Part shown: positions 49,869-58,292 of the stretch, piece after piece
Layout: every line of letters begins with the position of its first letter
Numbering within the stretch: position 1 is the first letter of the stretch
Assembly: GCA_023410475.1 (NCBI GenBank)
Contig: JAEYPS010000014.1
Coordinates: 1-64,000 of the forward strand
Length of the DNA stretch: 64,000 nucleotides
From: Bacillota bacterium
GTDB taxonomy: Bacteria; Bacillota; Clostridia; Christensenellales; SZUA-584
Direction of reading: 5' to 3'
The notes under the pieces: generated by a model
What the model was told of the DNA's origin: nothing
What the model saw: only the letters and a program-made list of their open reading frames with translations
Databases searched by the model: none
Translations under genes and position numbers: made by a program

Positions 49869-50540
49869 CTAAACCTTACCCTTTACAGGCTTTCTTCTTC
49901 GCGGAGCTTTTATGGCGGCAAGCTCTTTTTGCTTTTCTTTCTCGATATCGTTTATATCGAGCCCGAGTCTTCGCCCGGCGCTTTCGATAAGATAAGAAGC
50001 GGCTTTTTGTTTATACTCCGTTTCCTCTTTACCGGATGCAAGTATATATGCCGCCGCTTTTCCGATATCTACAAACGTGTTGCCCGGTCGCGCCTCCTCA
50101 ATGTCTACGCCGTGCAGACCGTTCTTGGCGCATATAAAATTCCGAAGATTAACGTCGCCGTATATATGCCCCGGCAGCGCCGCGTAGTATCTTTCAAGAA
50201 AAGTGATCAGCCTGTCGATATAGGGGTCAAACGGCACTCGCTTTTTTTCGCACTTCTCAAGCCTCTCCTGCAGCGTATCGCCTTTTATGTACTCGAGGCA
50301 AAGCGCCTTGTTTCCATGCGCCAGTATGCCGGGAACGCGCAGTCCGGCAAGCAGATATAGATAGGCGTACTCTTTCCACGCGTCTGTGCCTCTGTAATAC
50401 TTGTATATAAATTCTGTATCCGAGCTGTCGTCTCGGCGGCCCCGCACAAGGCTCACGGAGTTATTTCGGCTGAAAAAGCTCCTGACCGCGCTGCACTGCG
50501 ATAACTCTAGCTGCTTGAGCAGGCCTGCCCCTATATTCAT
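49869..50540 (-). CDS. Protein-kinase-like (RIO/phosphotransferase-type) protein
   Basis: A small kinase-fold protein of 223 aa. It has a candidate ATP-binding lysine K47 (EFIYKYYRG), a hinge CLEYIKGDTL near residue 82, the catalytic loop IYGDVNLRNF with D129 and N134, and the metal-binding D146 in GVDIEEARPG in place of DFG. This is the pattern of Kdo-kinase/RIO-like or aminoglycoside-phosphotransferase-type enzymes. The C-terminus is basic (RRRKPVKGKV), which may bind nucleic acid or membrane. The substrate is unknown. AGGCAGG lies before the ATG. Confidence 0.7.
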   Translation of the reverse strand: MNIGAGLLKQLELSQCSAVRSFFSRNNSVSLVRGRRDDSSDTEFIYKYYRGTDAWKEYAYLYLLAGLRVPGILAHGNKALCLEYIKGDTLQERLEKCEKKRVPFDPYIDRLITFLERYYAALPGHIYGDVNLRNFICAKNGLHGVDIEEARPGNTFVDIGKAAAYILASGKEETEYKQKAASYLIESAGRRLGLDINDIEKEKQKELAAIKAPRRRKPVKGKV

Positions 50541-50631
50541 TCGTGTTACCTGCCTTTATTTTAATATTTGCGCTTATTTAGGAAATAAAGCATGGTATAT
50601 GGGCGGCTGCCGCAAACATCACATACAATTA

Positions 50632-50769
50632 TTATATACCACGCGCGGTAACCGATGAAGCAATTGATTTGAGGTCTTTCGACATATTTATGCCCTCAGC
50701 TGCCAAAGTTTTTGCAGCGGGTTCCTTAACAGACATAACCTTCGTTAAATCTGCGCGGTACACCTTCAT
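50632..50769 (-). CDS. Possible 45-aa protein after the ECF T gene
   Basis: A short frame starts 8 bases after the EcfT stop and reads MKVYRADLTKVMSVKEPAAK, then TLAAEGINMSKDLKSIASSV and five more residues. Composition is protein-like (Lys, Ala, Ser, Val) and the frame ends in TAA, but the ribosome binding site (AAGAGC) is weak and I recognise no family. A stem-like GGTATAT...ATATACC follows. Confidence 0.3.
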   Translation of the reverse strand: MKVYRADLTKVMSVKEPAAKTLAAEGINMSKDLKSIASSVTARGI

Positions 50770-50777
50770 ATTTGCTC

Positions 50778-51506
50778 TTAATAAATATAACTGTATGCCA
50801 GCACTGCCACCGTGAGCATTGGAAAGGCAAACATATAAACATAATCCGCCGTCGCCATCTTGAGCGTTATCCTGCTCGTCCTCTCAGTAAAGGCCCGAAA
50901 TGCCCGAAGCTCCATAGCACAGGACAACTTCTGTGCTTTGTCCATCGCCCCGTATGTCACGGGCATTATTATCGCCTTGAATATGCTTATCTTCTTCCTT
51001 ATCGGTATCCTTTTTAGATTTACGCCCCTCAGCTGTATTGCTGTAACGGTATCCCTGAACTCTTCGGAAAACACAGGCAGAAAGCGCAGGGCGACGAGCG
51101 CCATAAACGCTATGTCATAAGGCACCTTTAATTGTATGAGCGCCTGTATCATCATGCGCGAGGTAGTGAGCGTGAATATTGCGGCCGAGCATATCACCGT
51201 GCCGAATCTGAGCAGCGTGTTCGCACCCAGCAGCAGCCCGCCCGTGGTCAGTATTGTCATTTTGCCCAACCTGAGCAGTATTTCACCAGACCCGGAAAAG
51301 CTTTGCAGCAGTGATATGAGCCCCGCAAGCAATAAAAGCTTCTTAAGCCTCTTTACCAGCGTAACAAGATCGACGCGAAGAGCTGCGTCAAGCAGCACGG
51401 ATGCAATAAACACGAAGGATAGCAGCCATGTCTGCTTTATGGCCGCGCCCATCGTCGAAAAGCAGGCCGCAATTAGCAGCATAATCCTCGGATCAGGCGC
51501 TTTCAT
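50778..51506 (-). CDS. ecfT: ECF transporter T component
   Basis: The transmembrane coupling subunit of an energy-coupling factor importer, 242 aa with about five or six hydrophobic segments. The family motif region is visible near residue 155 (FRDTVTAIQLRGVNLK), with the Ala-Arg-x signatures that contact the ATPases in LRGVN and near residue 195 (AMELRAFRAF). Its start overlaps the ATPase 2 gene. In this operon it is accompanied by its own S component, so the module is a dedicated (group I) ECF transporter. Confidence 0.9.
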   Translation of the reverse strand: MKAPDPRIMLLIAACFSTMGAAIKQTWLLSFVFIASVLLDAALRVDLVTLVKRLKKLLLLAGLISLLQSFSGSGEILLRLGKMTILTTGGLLLGANTLLRFGTVICSAAIFTLTTSRMMIQALIQLKVPYDIAFMALVALRFLPVFSEEFRDTVTAIQLRGVNLKRIPIRKKISIFKAIIMPVTYGAMDKAQKLSCAMELRAFRAFTERTSRITLKMATADYVYMFAFPMLTVAVLAYSYIY

Positions 51507-52161
51507 CGCTAACTACCCTTCCGCCTTCCATAGTCAGCACCCTGTCTGCCAAGCTTTCTGTAAGTGCCTTATCGTGCGTTATAATACACAGCCCCGCCCC
51601 TTCACGTTTTATCTCCCTTAGCATCTCGACGAGCTGTGCCTTGTTCTGCTCGTCTATACCTGAGGACGGCTCGTCGAGTATATAGTATGGCGGCTTCATC
51701 GCGAATACTGCGAGCAGCGCGAGACGCTGCTTCTCGCCTCTCGACAGCTTAAGCGGAAAATCCCGCGCACGCTCCTGCATGGAGAACCGTGCAAGCAGCC
51801 CTTCGGCCTTGGCCTCTGCTTCTTTTTCGCTTTCACCTTTCAGCTTAAGCGAAAACTTTATCTCATCCTTCGCTGATGAGCAAAACAGCTGTCTCTCCGG
51901 GTTCTGGAACACATAACCTGACCTTTTCGCGGTTTCCGGAAGGCCAAGCTTTTTTATATCCTGCCCGTCCATGATTACGCTGCCGCTCAGGGGCGCAAGT
52001 ATTCCCATCATCAGCTTTGAAAGCGTCGTCTTGCCGCTCCCGCTGGCTCCTGCTATCACGGCCGTCTGTCCGCAAAAGAGCGTGAGCGAAATATCCTTGA
52101 TGGCGAATGTTGTTTTTTTGTATTTGAAGCTGACGCCGCTGAGCCGTATATGCTCTTTCAT
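51493..52161 (-). CDS. ECF transporter ATPase 2
   Basis: An ABC ATPase of 222 aa with Walker A AGASGSGKTT, signature LSRGEKQRLALLA and Walker B YILDEPSSGID, plus the Q-loop FQNPERQLF characteristic of ECF ATPases. Start and stop overlap those of its neighbours, giving strict coupling. It forms a heterodimer with ATPase 1 and drives the T and S subunits. Confidence 0.92.
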   Translation of the reverse strand: MKEHIRLSGVSFKYKKTTFAIKDISLTLFCGQTAVIAGASGSGKTTLSKLMMGILAPLSGSVIMDGQDIKKLGLPETAKRSGYVFQNPERQLFCSSAKDEIKFSLKLKGESEKEAEAKAEGLLARFSMQERARDFPLKLSRGEKQRLALLAVFAMKPPYYILDEPSSGIDEQNKAQLVEMLREIKREGAGLCIITHDKALTESLADRVLTMEGGRVVSDESA

Positions 52162-52826
52162 ATAAGATGCAGTTTTCCTTGTTCCAGCTTATAGGCCGTG
52201 TCGCAAAGCCCGCGAAGCGCTTTACCTTGGTCTATGATAATAAGCGTCTTCCCGCGCTTCTTAAGGAGCCTGACAGCGTCTGTTATCAGCGCCTGGCCCG
52301 CTTCGTCTGTCTGAGCCGACACCTCGTCGAGTATTATTATCCGTGGGTCCAGAGACAGAATGGACGCAAGAGCGACGAGCTGCTGTTGCCCGCTTGAGAG
52401 CGTATGAGGCGGACAGTCATAAAAAGCTGTCATTCCCACAGCTCCAAGAACGCTTTCAACGCTCGATATGATCTCTGCGCATTCAAAGCAGAGGTTTTCG
52501 GGCGAGAACGCGGCTTCGTCAACTACGGCGGGAGCGAAAAGCTGGCTTTCAGGTTCCTGAAACACCATGCTTATCTGCCGCGCCGTGTCGCATATATCTT
52601 TGTACTTTATGTCTTCCCCGAAAACGCGCACGCTGCCCGAAAGCTCACCGTGTATCGACTTTGGTATCACGCCGCACGCTATCATCGCAAGCGTTGATTT
52701 TCCGCAGCCGGATCTGCCGGTTATAGCGACAGCCTCTCCCTCCGCCGCGTCAAGCGATACTGCGCCAAGTATCGTTCTTCTTCCGTCATAGGAGAAGTTT
52801 AAATCTCTTATGCAAAGCGCGTTCAT
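52158..52826 (-). CDS. ECF transporter ATPase 1
   Basis: An ABC ATPase of 222 aa. It has Walker A ITGRSGCGKST near residue 40, Q-loop FQEPESQLFAP, signature LSSGQQQLVALAS and Walker B IIILDEVSAQTD, in which the usual Asp-Glu-Pro reads Asp-Glu-Val. The ATG overlaps the S-component stop by four bases. Paired with ATPase 2 it makes the asymmetric motor of the ECF complex. Confidence 0.92.
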   Translation of the reverse strand: MNALCIRDLNFSYDGRRTILGAVSLDAAEGEAVAITGRSGCGKSTLAMIACGVIPKSIHGELSGSVRVFGEDIKYKDICDTARQISMVFQEPESQLFAPAVVDEAAFSPENLCFECAEIISSVESVLGAVGMTAFYDCPPHTLSSGQQQLVALASILSLDPRIIILDEVSAQTDEAGQALITDAVRLLKKRGKTLIIIDQGKALRGLCDTAYKLEQGKLHLI

Positions 52827-53440
52827 TCTATGTCTGTTCCTGCCTGTTTATTCTCATCCGATATCCTCGCCCCATCTTTTGATTCCTGCGTTCTGAAGAC
52901 CGGAAAGATTTTTCGCGATCCTCTGGCAAGCGCCCATGCCCCAAGCCCTCCGATACCGCCCGACACAGCGCCCGCAAGCAGCGCCAGCGCCAGCCACTGC
53001 ACGGGCAGGTTGAAGAAAACAGCGTTGGTGAGAAATATCCCGGCGGCGTTTGCTATAAGCCCCATAAAGAAGCATCTGAGAGGTTCTGCCTTGTTTTTTA
53101 ACAGCATGTAAAAGAAATCCGCCATAAGCCCCGGTATTAAGTATGTTACAAGGCTCATTATGCCGTGGTTTCCTATTACGCCTGTTATTATGACGAGCAG
53201 CGACTGCACAAAGCATGTAAGCGTCGAGGCTCCGGGCTTTGATATAAGAGCCGCTGCCAGCACGATAAACAGCATATAAAAACCGCCCGCGACTGTTCCC
53301 CCCGGTATTAGAAACGGCCCGGTTATTATATGAGCAAGAGGCGCGATAACGGGCTTTACCGCTATGCCGAGCCCCGCGCACATCGCGATAACTATTATAT
53401 CAAATACCGAAAACGACGAAAGAAACCTTCTCTTTTTCAT
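52823..53440 (-). CDS. ECF transporter S component (YkoE-like, tentative)
   Basis: The substrate-binding membrane subunit, 205 aa with about six hydrophobic segments and a polar C-terminal tail. Visible features are FDIIVIAMCAGLGIAVKP at the start, GGTVAGGFYMLFIVLAAALI and SKPGASTLTCFVQSLLVII, which resembles the KPGAA segment of YkoE, the S component for thiamine precursors. That similarity is short, so the substrate is only a suggestion. No TPP riboswitch precedes the operon; instead a 32-base palindrome lies 34 bases upstream. Confidence 0.8.
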   Translation of the reverse strand: MKKRRFLSSFSVFDIIVIAMCAGLGIAVKPVIAPLAHIITGPFLIPGGTVAGGFYMLFIVLAAALISKPGASTLTCFVQSLLVIITGVIGNHGIMSLVTYLIPGLMADFFYMLLKNKAEPLRCFFMGLIANAAGIFLTNAVFFNLPVQWLALALLAGAVSGGIGGLGAWALARGSRKIFPVFRTQESKDGARISDENKQAGTDIE

Positions 53441-53473
53441 TATTTCACCCTAAGCTGTTTTCAGAAAACAAAT

Positions 53474-53505
53474 TATAAGGGCAATGACATGTCATAGCCC
53501 TTATA
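53474..53505. repeat. 32-base palindrome between GDPD and ECF genes
   Basis: TATAAGGGC-A-ATGACATGTCAT-A-GCCCTTATA: near-perfect dyad with only the A/A pair unpaired. It may be the terminator of the GDPD gene (leftward TTATAATTTG follows) or an operator of the ECF operon. Confidence 0.7.
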
Positions 53506-53550
53506 TAATATTAGTTATGCGATATTTGATTTATGTATACGAAAGTTATA

Positions 53551-54363
53551 TTACGGCCTGAAATATTCAAATATTATCGTATCAAAGAAATGTTTGCAGT
53601 ATTCTATATCGTCCGTTTCCCTTACGGTCCAGCCCACGAGCTTGCCGCCCATCATCCGAAACAGCCTGAGGCTGAGGCGCCGAGAGTCCTCATGCCGAAA
53701 CGCCGCAAAATGCGGGCGCGCCGCGAAATTTGCGAGCATCCCCGAAAGTATCAACCCTTGGTGAAGGGGAAGCGTGCCGTAGCCCTTGAGCCTCATTGCG
53801 AGCTGTCCTCGGACGACATTCGGCCTGTGTCTTCTGAACCACCGCACGATTGCCGGGTTGAAAGACTCTATCACGTAACGCCCATTATATGCATCCAACA
53901 GCTCCGCGGCCTTCTCACAAAGAAGCATATTTCTGTTAGATGTTTTAAACTCTACTATCAAAGGAACGCGGCCGGCGACGAGAGACAGCACGTCGGAGAG
54001 CAGCGGTATAAACTCCTTTGTTTCGTGCAGGCTGTATGTACGCAGCTCTTCATACGTACAGTCCTTTACCGCCTTGTCCACACCGCAAACGCGTAAAAGC
54101 GTATCGTCGTGAAACACTACGACTTTTTCGTCTGCGGAAATCTGTATGTCGACCTCTATCCCGTAGCCGGCTGAGACGGCGAGCGAGAACGCCGCGAGCG
54201 AGTTTTCAGGAACGGTCTTGTCCTTGCTGTGGAGCCCTCTGTGCGCGTAATCGGCTGTCCAAACGGACTTATCTATACCGCGCGGTATACGTCCGGGCGC
54301 GATAAGAAACAAATATAACGCTATAAGGACGGCGGCTATGCCGCCCGCTATTATGTAAATCAA
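53551..54363 (-). CDS. Glycerophosphodiester phosphodiesterase family protein
   Basis: A membrane-anchored GDPD enzyme of 270 aa that hydrolyses glycerophosphodiesters to glycerol-3-phosphate and alcohol. One N-terminal helix (IIAGGIAAVLIALYLFLIA) precedes the TIM barrel. The catalytic features are AHRGLH (first His), PENSLAAF with Glu, GIEVDIQ with Glu and Asp, and VVFHDDTL with the second His. The orientation of the anchor suggests that the enzyme faces one side of the membrane and may act on lipids or teichoic acid parts. It follows the sugar carrier gene by 16 bases, but the two need not be linked functionally. Confidence 0.88.
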   Translation of the reverse strand: MIYIIAGGIAAVLIALYLFLIAPGRIPRGIDKSVWTADYAHRGLHSKDKTVPENSLAAFSLAVSAGYGIEVDIQISADEKVVVFHDDTLLRVCGVDKAVKDCTYEELRTYSLHETKEFIPLLSDVLSLVAGRVPLIVEFKTSNRNMLLCEKAAELLDAYNGRYVIESFNPAIVRWFRRHRPNVVRGQLAMRLKGYGTLPLHQGLILSGMLANFAARPHFAAFRHEDSRRLSLRLFRMMGGKLVGWTVRETDDIEYCKHFFDTIIFEYFRP

Positions 54364-54379
54364 CAGAGCACCCCCGTTA

Positions 54380-55684
54380 TCAGTCAGCCGCGTCGAACGT
54401 TTCGATGCTTACCTGGCTTACAGGCTTGGAATCACCGTGCTTTACCGCCCACATCGTAAAGAACGCGAGCGCTACGAATATTGCGCCATAGGGAAGCAGG
54501 GTCGAATAGCTTACGTGCTGGAGAAGCAGACCCGAAAGATATGGTGTCACGATCTGCGCCGCCATCGAGGCCGAGTAGTAATAGCCCGTGTATTTTCCGA
54601 GGTTCGCTCCCTTTGACATCTCGAGCACCATAGGCAGGGAATTAACGTTTATGGATGCCCAGCCTACGCCCGCGAGCGCGAATGATACGTACATCAGGGG
54701 AGAGTACTCTTTATACAGCGTCGCGGTGCCGAAAACTGCCGACAGAAGGATTATTCCGAACATTATGCTTTTCTTACGCCCTATCCTTGACGAAATGATT
54801 CCTACCGGTATAAACGCTAACGTAGCGGCTATGACCGCCACCATCATTATCAGCGAAGCCGTCTTCTCAGGCATGTCCAGGAAATTGACCGCGTATCTTG
54901 AAAATCCCGTAGTAACCGCGTTGTAGCCCATGAACCAAAGGAAAATGGAGCCTAGTATAAGAAGCATACTCTTTTTTGCGCTGCCCGTCAGCTTTTGATT
55001 CAGCTGCTCGGGTTTTACGGCCTCTTTAGCCTCCTCAGGGTCTATTCCGGCCGCCGCGCTGTCCTGCCTCATCTTTTTGACGAGCTTGGGCTCATTTACG
55101 GAGAAAATCACAGCGAATGTGCCAATAAGCATAATAGTCGCAGTAGCCAAAAAAATCGGCCAATAGTTTGCGGTGTCAGGCTGCTTTGAATCGGGCGCGA
55201 GGAAGGAGTTGAGAAGCAGTATCATCGCGCCGCCTACAGCGCCCATAAGGTTTATTACGGCGTTGCCTTTCGTGCGCAGAGGCTTCGGCGTAATGTCGGG
55301 CATCAGCGCGACCGCAGGAGAACGGTATGTAGCCATAGCGATAAGCAAAACCCCGAGCGCAACCATGAAAACAACTAGCTGGCGCGTATGCGTAGCGTAG
55401 GGAATGGCCATCATTATGGCCACGGAAATTAAGGTGCCATATAGTATATACGGCTTTCTGCGGCCTATTCTTGTGGCTGTCCTGTCCGAAAGCTTGCCGA
55501 GCAGCGGAAGCAGCAGCAGAGCCACGACGTTGTCAAGCGCCATTACGATACCCGTATTAGCTTCCCCCATGTTAAAGGTGTTCTGAAGAATAAGGGGGAC
55601 AATAAAATCATAGAGCTGCCAGAACGCGGATATGGTCATAAACGCAAGGCCGACCAGAATGGTGTTTTTGTAACTCAGTCTCAT
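54380..55684 (-). CDS. MFS sugar transporter (SLC45/GPH-like)
   Basis: A 12-helix carrier of 434 aa. It begins MRLSYKNTILVGLAFM and has the motif LPLLGKLSDRTATRIGRRKPY between helices 2 and 3, matching the Arg-Gly-Arg-Arg-Lys-Pro-type loop of SLC45/GPH transporters, which move sucrose, maltose or other glycosides with a cation. A long hydrophilic loop lies near residue 205. I chose the ATG at 55684 behind GGAG; a longer frame from 55765 has an AT-rich, low-complexity N-terminus and no ribosome binding site. The GDPD gene follows. Confidence 0.85.
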   Translation of the reverse strand: MRLSYKNTILVGLAFMTISAFWQLYDFIVPLILQNTFNMGEANTGIVMALDNVVALLLLPLLGKLSDRTATRIGRRKPYILYGTLISVAIMMAIPYATHTRQLVVFMVALGVLLIAMATYRSPAVALMPDITPKPLRTKGNAVINLMGAVGGAMILLLNSFLAPDSKQPDTANYWPIFLATATIMLIGTFAVIFSVNEPKLVKKMRQDSAAAGIDPEEAKEAVKPEQLNQKLTGSAKKSMLLILGSIFLWFMGYNAVTTGFSRYAVNFLDMPEKTASLIMMVAVIAATLAFIPVGIISSRIGRKKSIMFGIILLSAVFGTATLYKEYSPLMYVSFALAGVGWASINVNSLPMVLEMSKGANLGKYTGYYYSASMAAQIVTPYLSGLLLQHVSYSTLLPYGAIFVALAFFTMWAVKHGDSKPVSQVSIETFDAAD

Positions 55685-55788
55685 TCGCTTTCTCCTTCCA
55701 TATATGTATACATACAATGTACCATTGCGCGCATGTTTTATCAATAACTGCATATATTTGTTCAACCAACGTAAGAACCATAATAAAA

Positions 55789-55813
55789 TAAGGGCATTAC
55801 GCCCTTTAAAAAG
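55789..55813 (-). terminator. Terminator of the PPi-PFK gene
   Basis: Leftward AAGGGC-gtaat-GCCCTT followed by ATTTTATTATGG, about 30 bases after the stop. Confidence 0.7.
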
Positions 55814-55836
55814 TTTAAGTTTGTGGCTGGCTGGCT

Positions 55837-57126
55837 TTATTGCCGCATCCTGACCGGGATGTAAGGCTGAGCCTTCTTATCGATAAGTGTGTTTTTGAGC
55901 CTGGCGAACCTTTGAAGACCGTTCTCGGTAACACTGTCTGGCCAGCCGTCTCCGATGAGCGGCATGGCGTAATTGAGGAACGCATCCGTGACGTCTGTGC
56001 GGCTATCGCTGATCCAGCTTTCTGGCAGGTGCCTCACCGAGTTCGCGACAGCCCTCATATCAACTTTTGTATAATACGGCTTATAGACTTTGCCACTCTC
56101 GCGCAGTATAGTAGCCATATAACCTGTTCCCTCAGAAAGCGCCATATCAACGGCGTACGCGCCCACCTCGTAAGCCTCTTTTATATCGACCTTCGAGCGG
56201 AATATCGCATTTGAGCGCTGCAGCACTCCGGGCACCTGGCCCGTTGAACAACCGCGCGCGCACAGCTTACAGCTGTTGAGGTGATTGACGACGACCTGCA
56301 GGGCTGTCGTCTGGCTCGCGCCGTACTCTATGTGCCCAAAACCGTCCCTCGCCTCTCCGAGGGAGCCTACGTCAAAGCCCTCGCTGACGATTACTATACA
56401 CCTGCCGCTTCTTTTTATCTGTGAGTTCACGTTTTCAGCCAGCGATTCCAAGTTATGCCCCGCGTCCGCAAAATACATCTGAAGCGGCATCTCCCTTGCG
56501 GGGTCGGCCAACCTGGCGGCGGCGGTTAAGAACCCCGTCTTTCTTCCCATCGCCTGCAGCACGGCCACGCGCTCCGAGACGCACATTCCCTTGTTTTCCT
56601 CGTTCACGTCCTGAACGATGTTCGCCCAATACCGCGCGGCGCTGCCGTAACCAGGCGTATGGTCTATTATCGTAAACTCCTCGTCGCCTATATCGTTGTC
56701 TATAGTTTTCGGCACTCCAGCTACCACAAGCTCATAGCCTTCGCTGTGCGCAAGCTTCGACACCTTGTCCGCGGTATCCATCGAGTCGTTGCCGCCTATA
56801 TAGAAAAAATATCCTATATCATGCGCCCGCAGCACTTCTACTATGCGCTCGAAATCTTCTTCGCAGTCGCTGCCAAGTTTATAGCGGCACGTGCCTACCG
56901 CTCCCGAAGCGGGAGTGTTTTTCAGCAGTTCCAGCTCAAAAGGGTCCTCGGCCCTCATATCTATAAGTTCCTCCAAAAGCACGCCTTCGATGCCGTGTTT
57001 TGCGGCATATACGCTGCCTATCACATCCCCGCGCTCCAAGCAGCCCTTGACTACCCCCAGCAGAGATGCGTTAATTACGGGAGAAGGTCCTCCCCCCAAA
57101 GCTACAAGCGCGTTTCTTTTTGTCAT
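55837..57126 (-). CDS. pfp: 6-phosphofructokinase, PPi-dependent type
   Basis: A phosphofructokinase of 429 aa, converting fructose-6-P and PPi (reversibly) to fructose-1,6-bisphosphate. The N-terminal glycine loop is LGGGPSPVINA (10-20). The donor-site motif reads GGNDSMDT (111-118): D114, in place of the Gly of the ATP-dependent GGDGS, is the change associated with PPi use. K140 in VPKTIDNDI supports that. MGRKTGFLTAAA is also present. Large PPi-PFKs of this kind are typical for anaerobic clostridia. GGAGG precedes the ATG. It links the sugar routes of the window to glycolysis. Confidence 0.92.
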   Translation of the reverse strand: MTKRNALVALGGGPSPVINASLLGVVKGCLERGDVIGSVYAAKHGIEGVLLEELIDMRAEDPFELELLKNTPASGAVGTCRYKLGSDCEEDFERIVEVLRAHDIGYFFYIGGNDSMDTADKVSKLAHSEGYELVVAGVPKTIDNDIGDEEFTIIDHTPGYGSAARYWANIVQDVNEENKGMCVSERVAVLQAMGRKTGFLTAAARLADPAREMPLQMYFADAGHNLESLAENVNSQIKRSGRCIVIVSEGFDVGSLGEARDGFGHIEYGASQTTALQVVVNHLNSCKLCARGCSTGQVPGVLQRSNAIFRSKVDIKEAYEVGAYAVDMALSEGTGYMATILRESGKVYKPYYTKVDMRAVANSVRHLPESWISDSRTDVTDAFLNYAMPLIGDGWPDSVTENGLQRFARLKNTLIDKKAQPYIPVRMRQ

Positions 57127-57221
57127 GATGATCCTCCGTATGCAATCAGATGTTTTTATGTACTTAAATATAAACTAATACCTCGCGGCAGCCGATATCG
57201 CAGCTCGCCAACAACTCCTTG

Positions 57222-58136
57222 CTATAACACGTCCACCTCAGAGCGGCTGGGAATGGACGGCTGAGCGCCCTTTCGAGTCACCGCTATACCCGCAGCGCCG
57301 TTTGCGAAAACGACCGCTTCTTCGAGGCTATTTCCTTCCGACAGTGCCACGCATATCGCGGCGGAAAACGTATCGCCCGCCGCTGTGGTGTCGACTGCCT
57401 TTACGCTTTTTGCGGGGAAGCGCTTCGTGCCCTCTTTTCTAACTAAGAGCGCGCCCTTTTCGCCCAGAGTTACGATCACCGCCCCGACGCCTTTTTCAAT
57501 AAGCGTTTTCGCCGCTGCTTCGGTCTCCTCTGTCGAATCCGCGCGTGCTCCGGCGAGTTCCGACAGCTCTCCCTCATTGGGCGTAAGTATGTCGATCATA
57601 CCGAATATACCTTCAAGCCCGCCTCTTACGGGCGCGGGGTTCAATACTACAGTCTTTCCCTTGCGGTGAGCCGTCTCAATCGCGAAGCTTACCGTTTCAA
57701 ACGGTATCTCGAGCTGAATAAGAACTATGTCCGCATCGTCCATCAGCCGCTCATTCGCCAGTATGTCTTCCGGCTTGAGCATGGCGTTGGCGCCGCTCGC
57801 AACCACTATGGTATTCTCACCGTTTTCGTCCACGCAAATAAACGCGAGCCCGGTGCTTGTCCCATCCTGCGAAATTATACCGCCCGTGTCCGCTCCCGCG
57901 CTTTCAAGGCTCGATATCAGAACTTCGCCATAATTATCAGAGCCTACCCTTCCTATCATTGACGTCGTGCCGCCGAGCCTCGCCGCGGCATACGCCTGAT
58001 TCGCTCCCTTGCCGCCCGGATGCTCCTGTTTGTCTCTGCCTATTATCGTCTCACCTGGCTTAGGCAAATGGCTGAGGCTGACAACGACGTCCATATTGAG
58101 GCTGCCGATAACGAGTATCTTGCCGTGTGAACTCAT
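57222..58136 (-). CDS. rbsK: Ribokinase
   Basis: A PfkB-family kinase of 304 aa that phosphorylates ribose at O5. Motifs: GSLNMDVVVSLSHLPKPGET at the start, GGKGANQAYAAARLG near residue 40 and the C-terminal DTTAAGDTFSAAI, where the usual Gly-Ala-Gly-Asp reads Ala-Ala-Gly-Asp with the catalytic Asp kept. I chose the ATG at 58136 after AATGGGAG; the ATG at 58172 lacks a site. It lies 95 bases upstream of the PPi-PFK gene on the same strand and may share its transcript. With the nucleoside importer it would help use ribose from nucleosides. Confidence 0.9.
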   Translation of the reverse strand: MSSHGKILVIGSLNMDVVVSLSHLPKPGETIIGRDKQEHPGGKGANQAYAAARLGGTTSMIGRVGSDNYGEVLISSLESAGADTGGIISQDGTSTGLAFICVDENGENTIVVASGANAMLKPEDILANERLMDDADIVLIQLEIPFETVSFAIETAHRKGKTVVLNPAPVRGGLEGIFGMIDILTPNEGELSELAGARADSTEETEAAAKTLIEKGVGAVIVTLGEKGALLVRKEGTKRFPAKSVKAVDTTAAGDTFSAAICVALSEGNSLEEAVVFANGAAGIAVTRKGAQPSIPSRSEVDVL

Positions 58137-58242
58137 ATCTTTCGTTCTCCCATTACATTTCTTTGCGCGCATCCTCTGCTATTGTAGCTTATACGAACGG
58201 GTTTAGGCAAGAGCTTGGAAAGCGGCCGCGCCTGTCGGCATT

Positions 58243-58274
58243 ATAAAACCCGCACGCCTGACACATGCGGGTTT
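58243..58274 (-). terminator. Terminator of the 2-oxoacid dehydrogenase operon
   Basis: Leftward AAACCCGCA-tgtgtcaggcg-TGCGGGTTT followed by TATAATG. The stem is 9 bp and lies about 20 bases after the E1 stop. Confidence 0.8.
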
Positions 58275-58292
58275 AGGTGTTTGGTACCTCTT

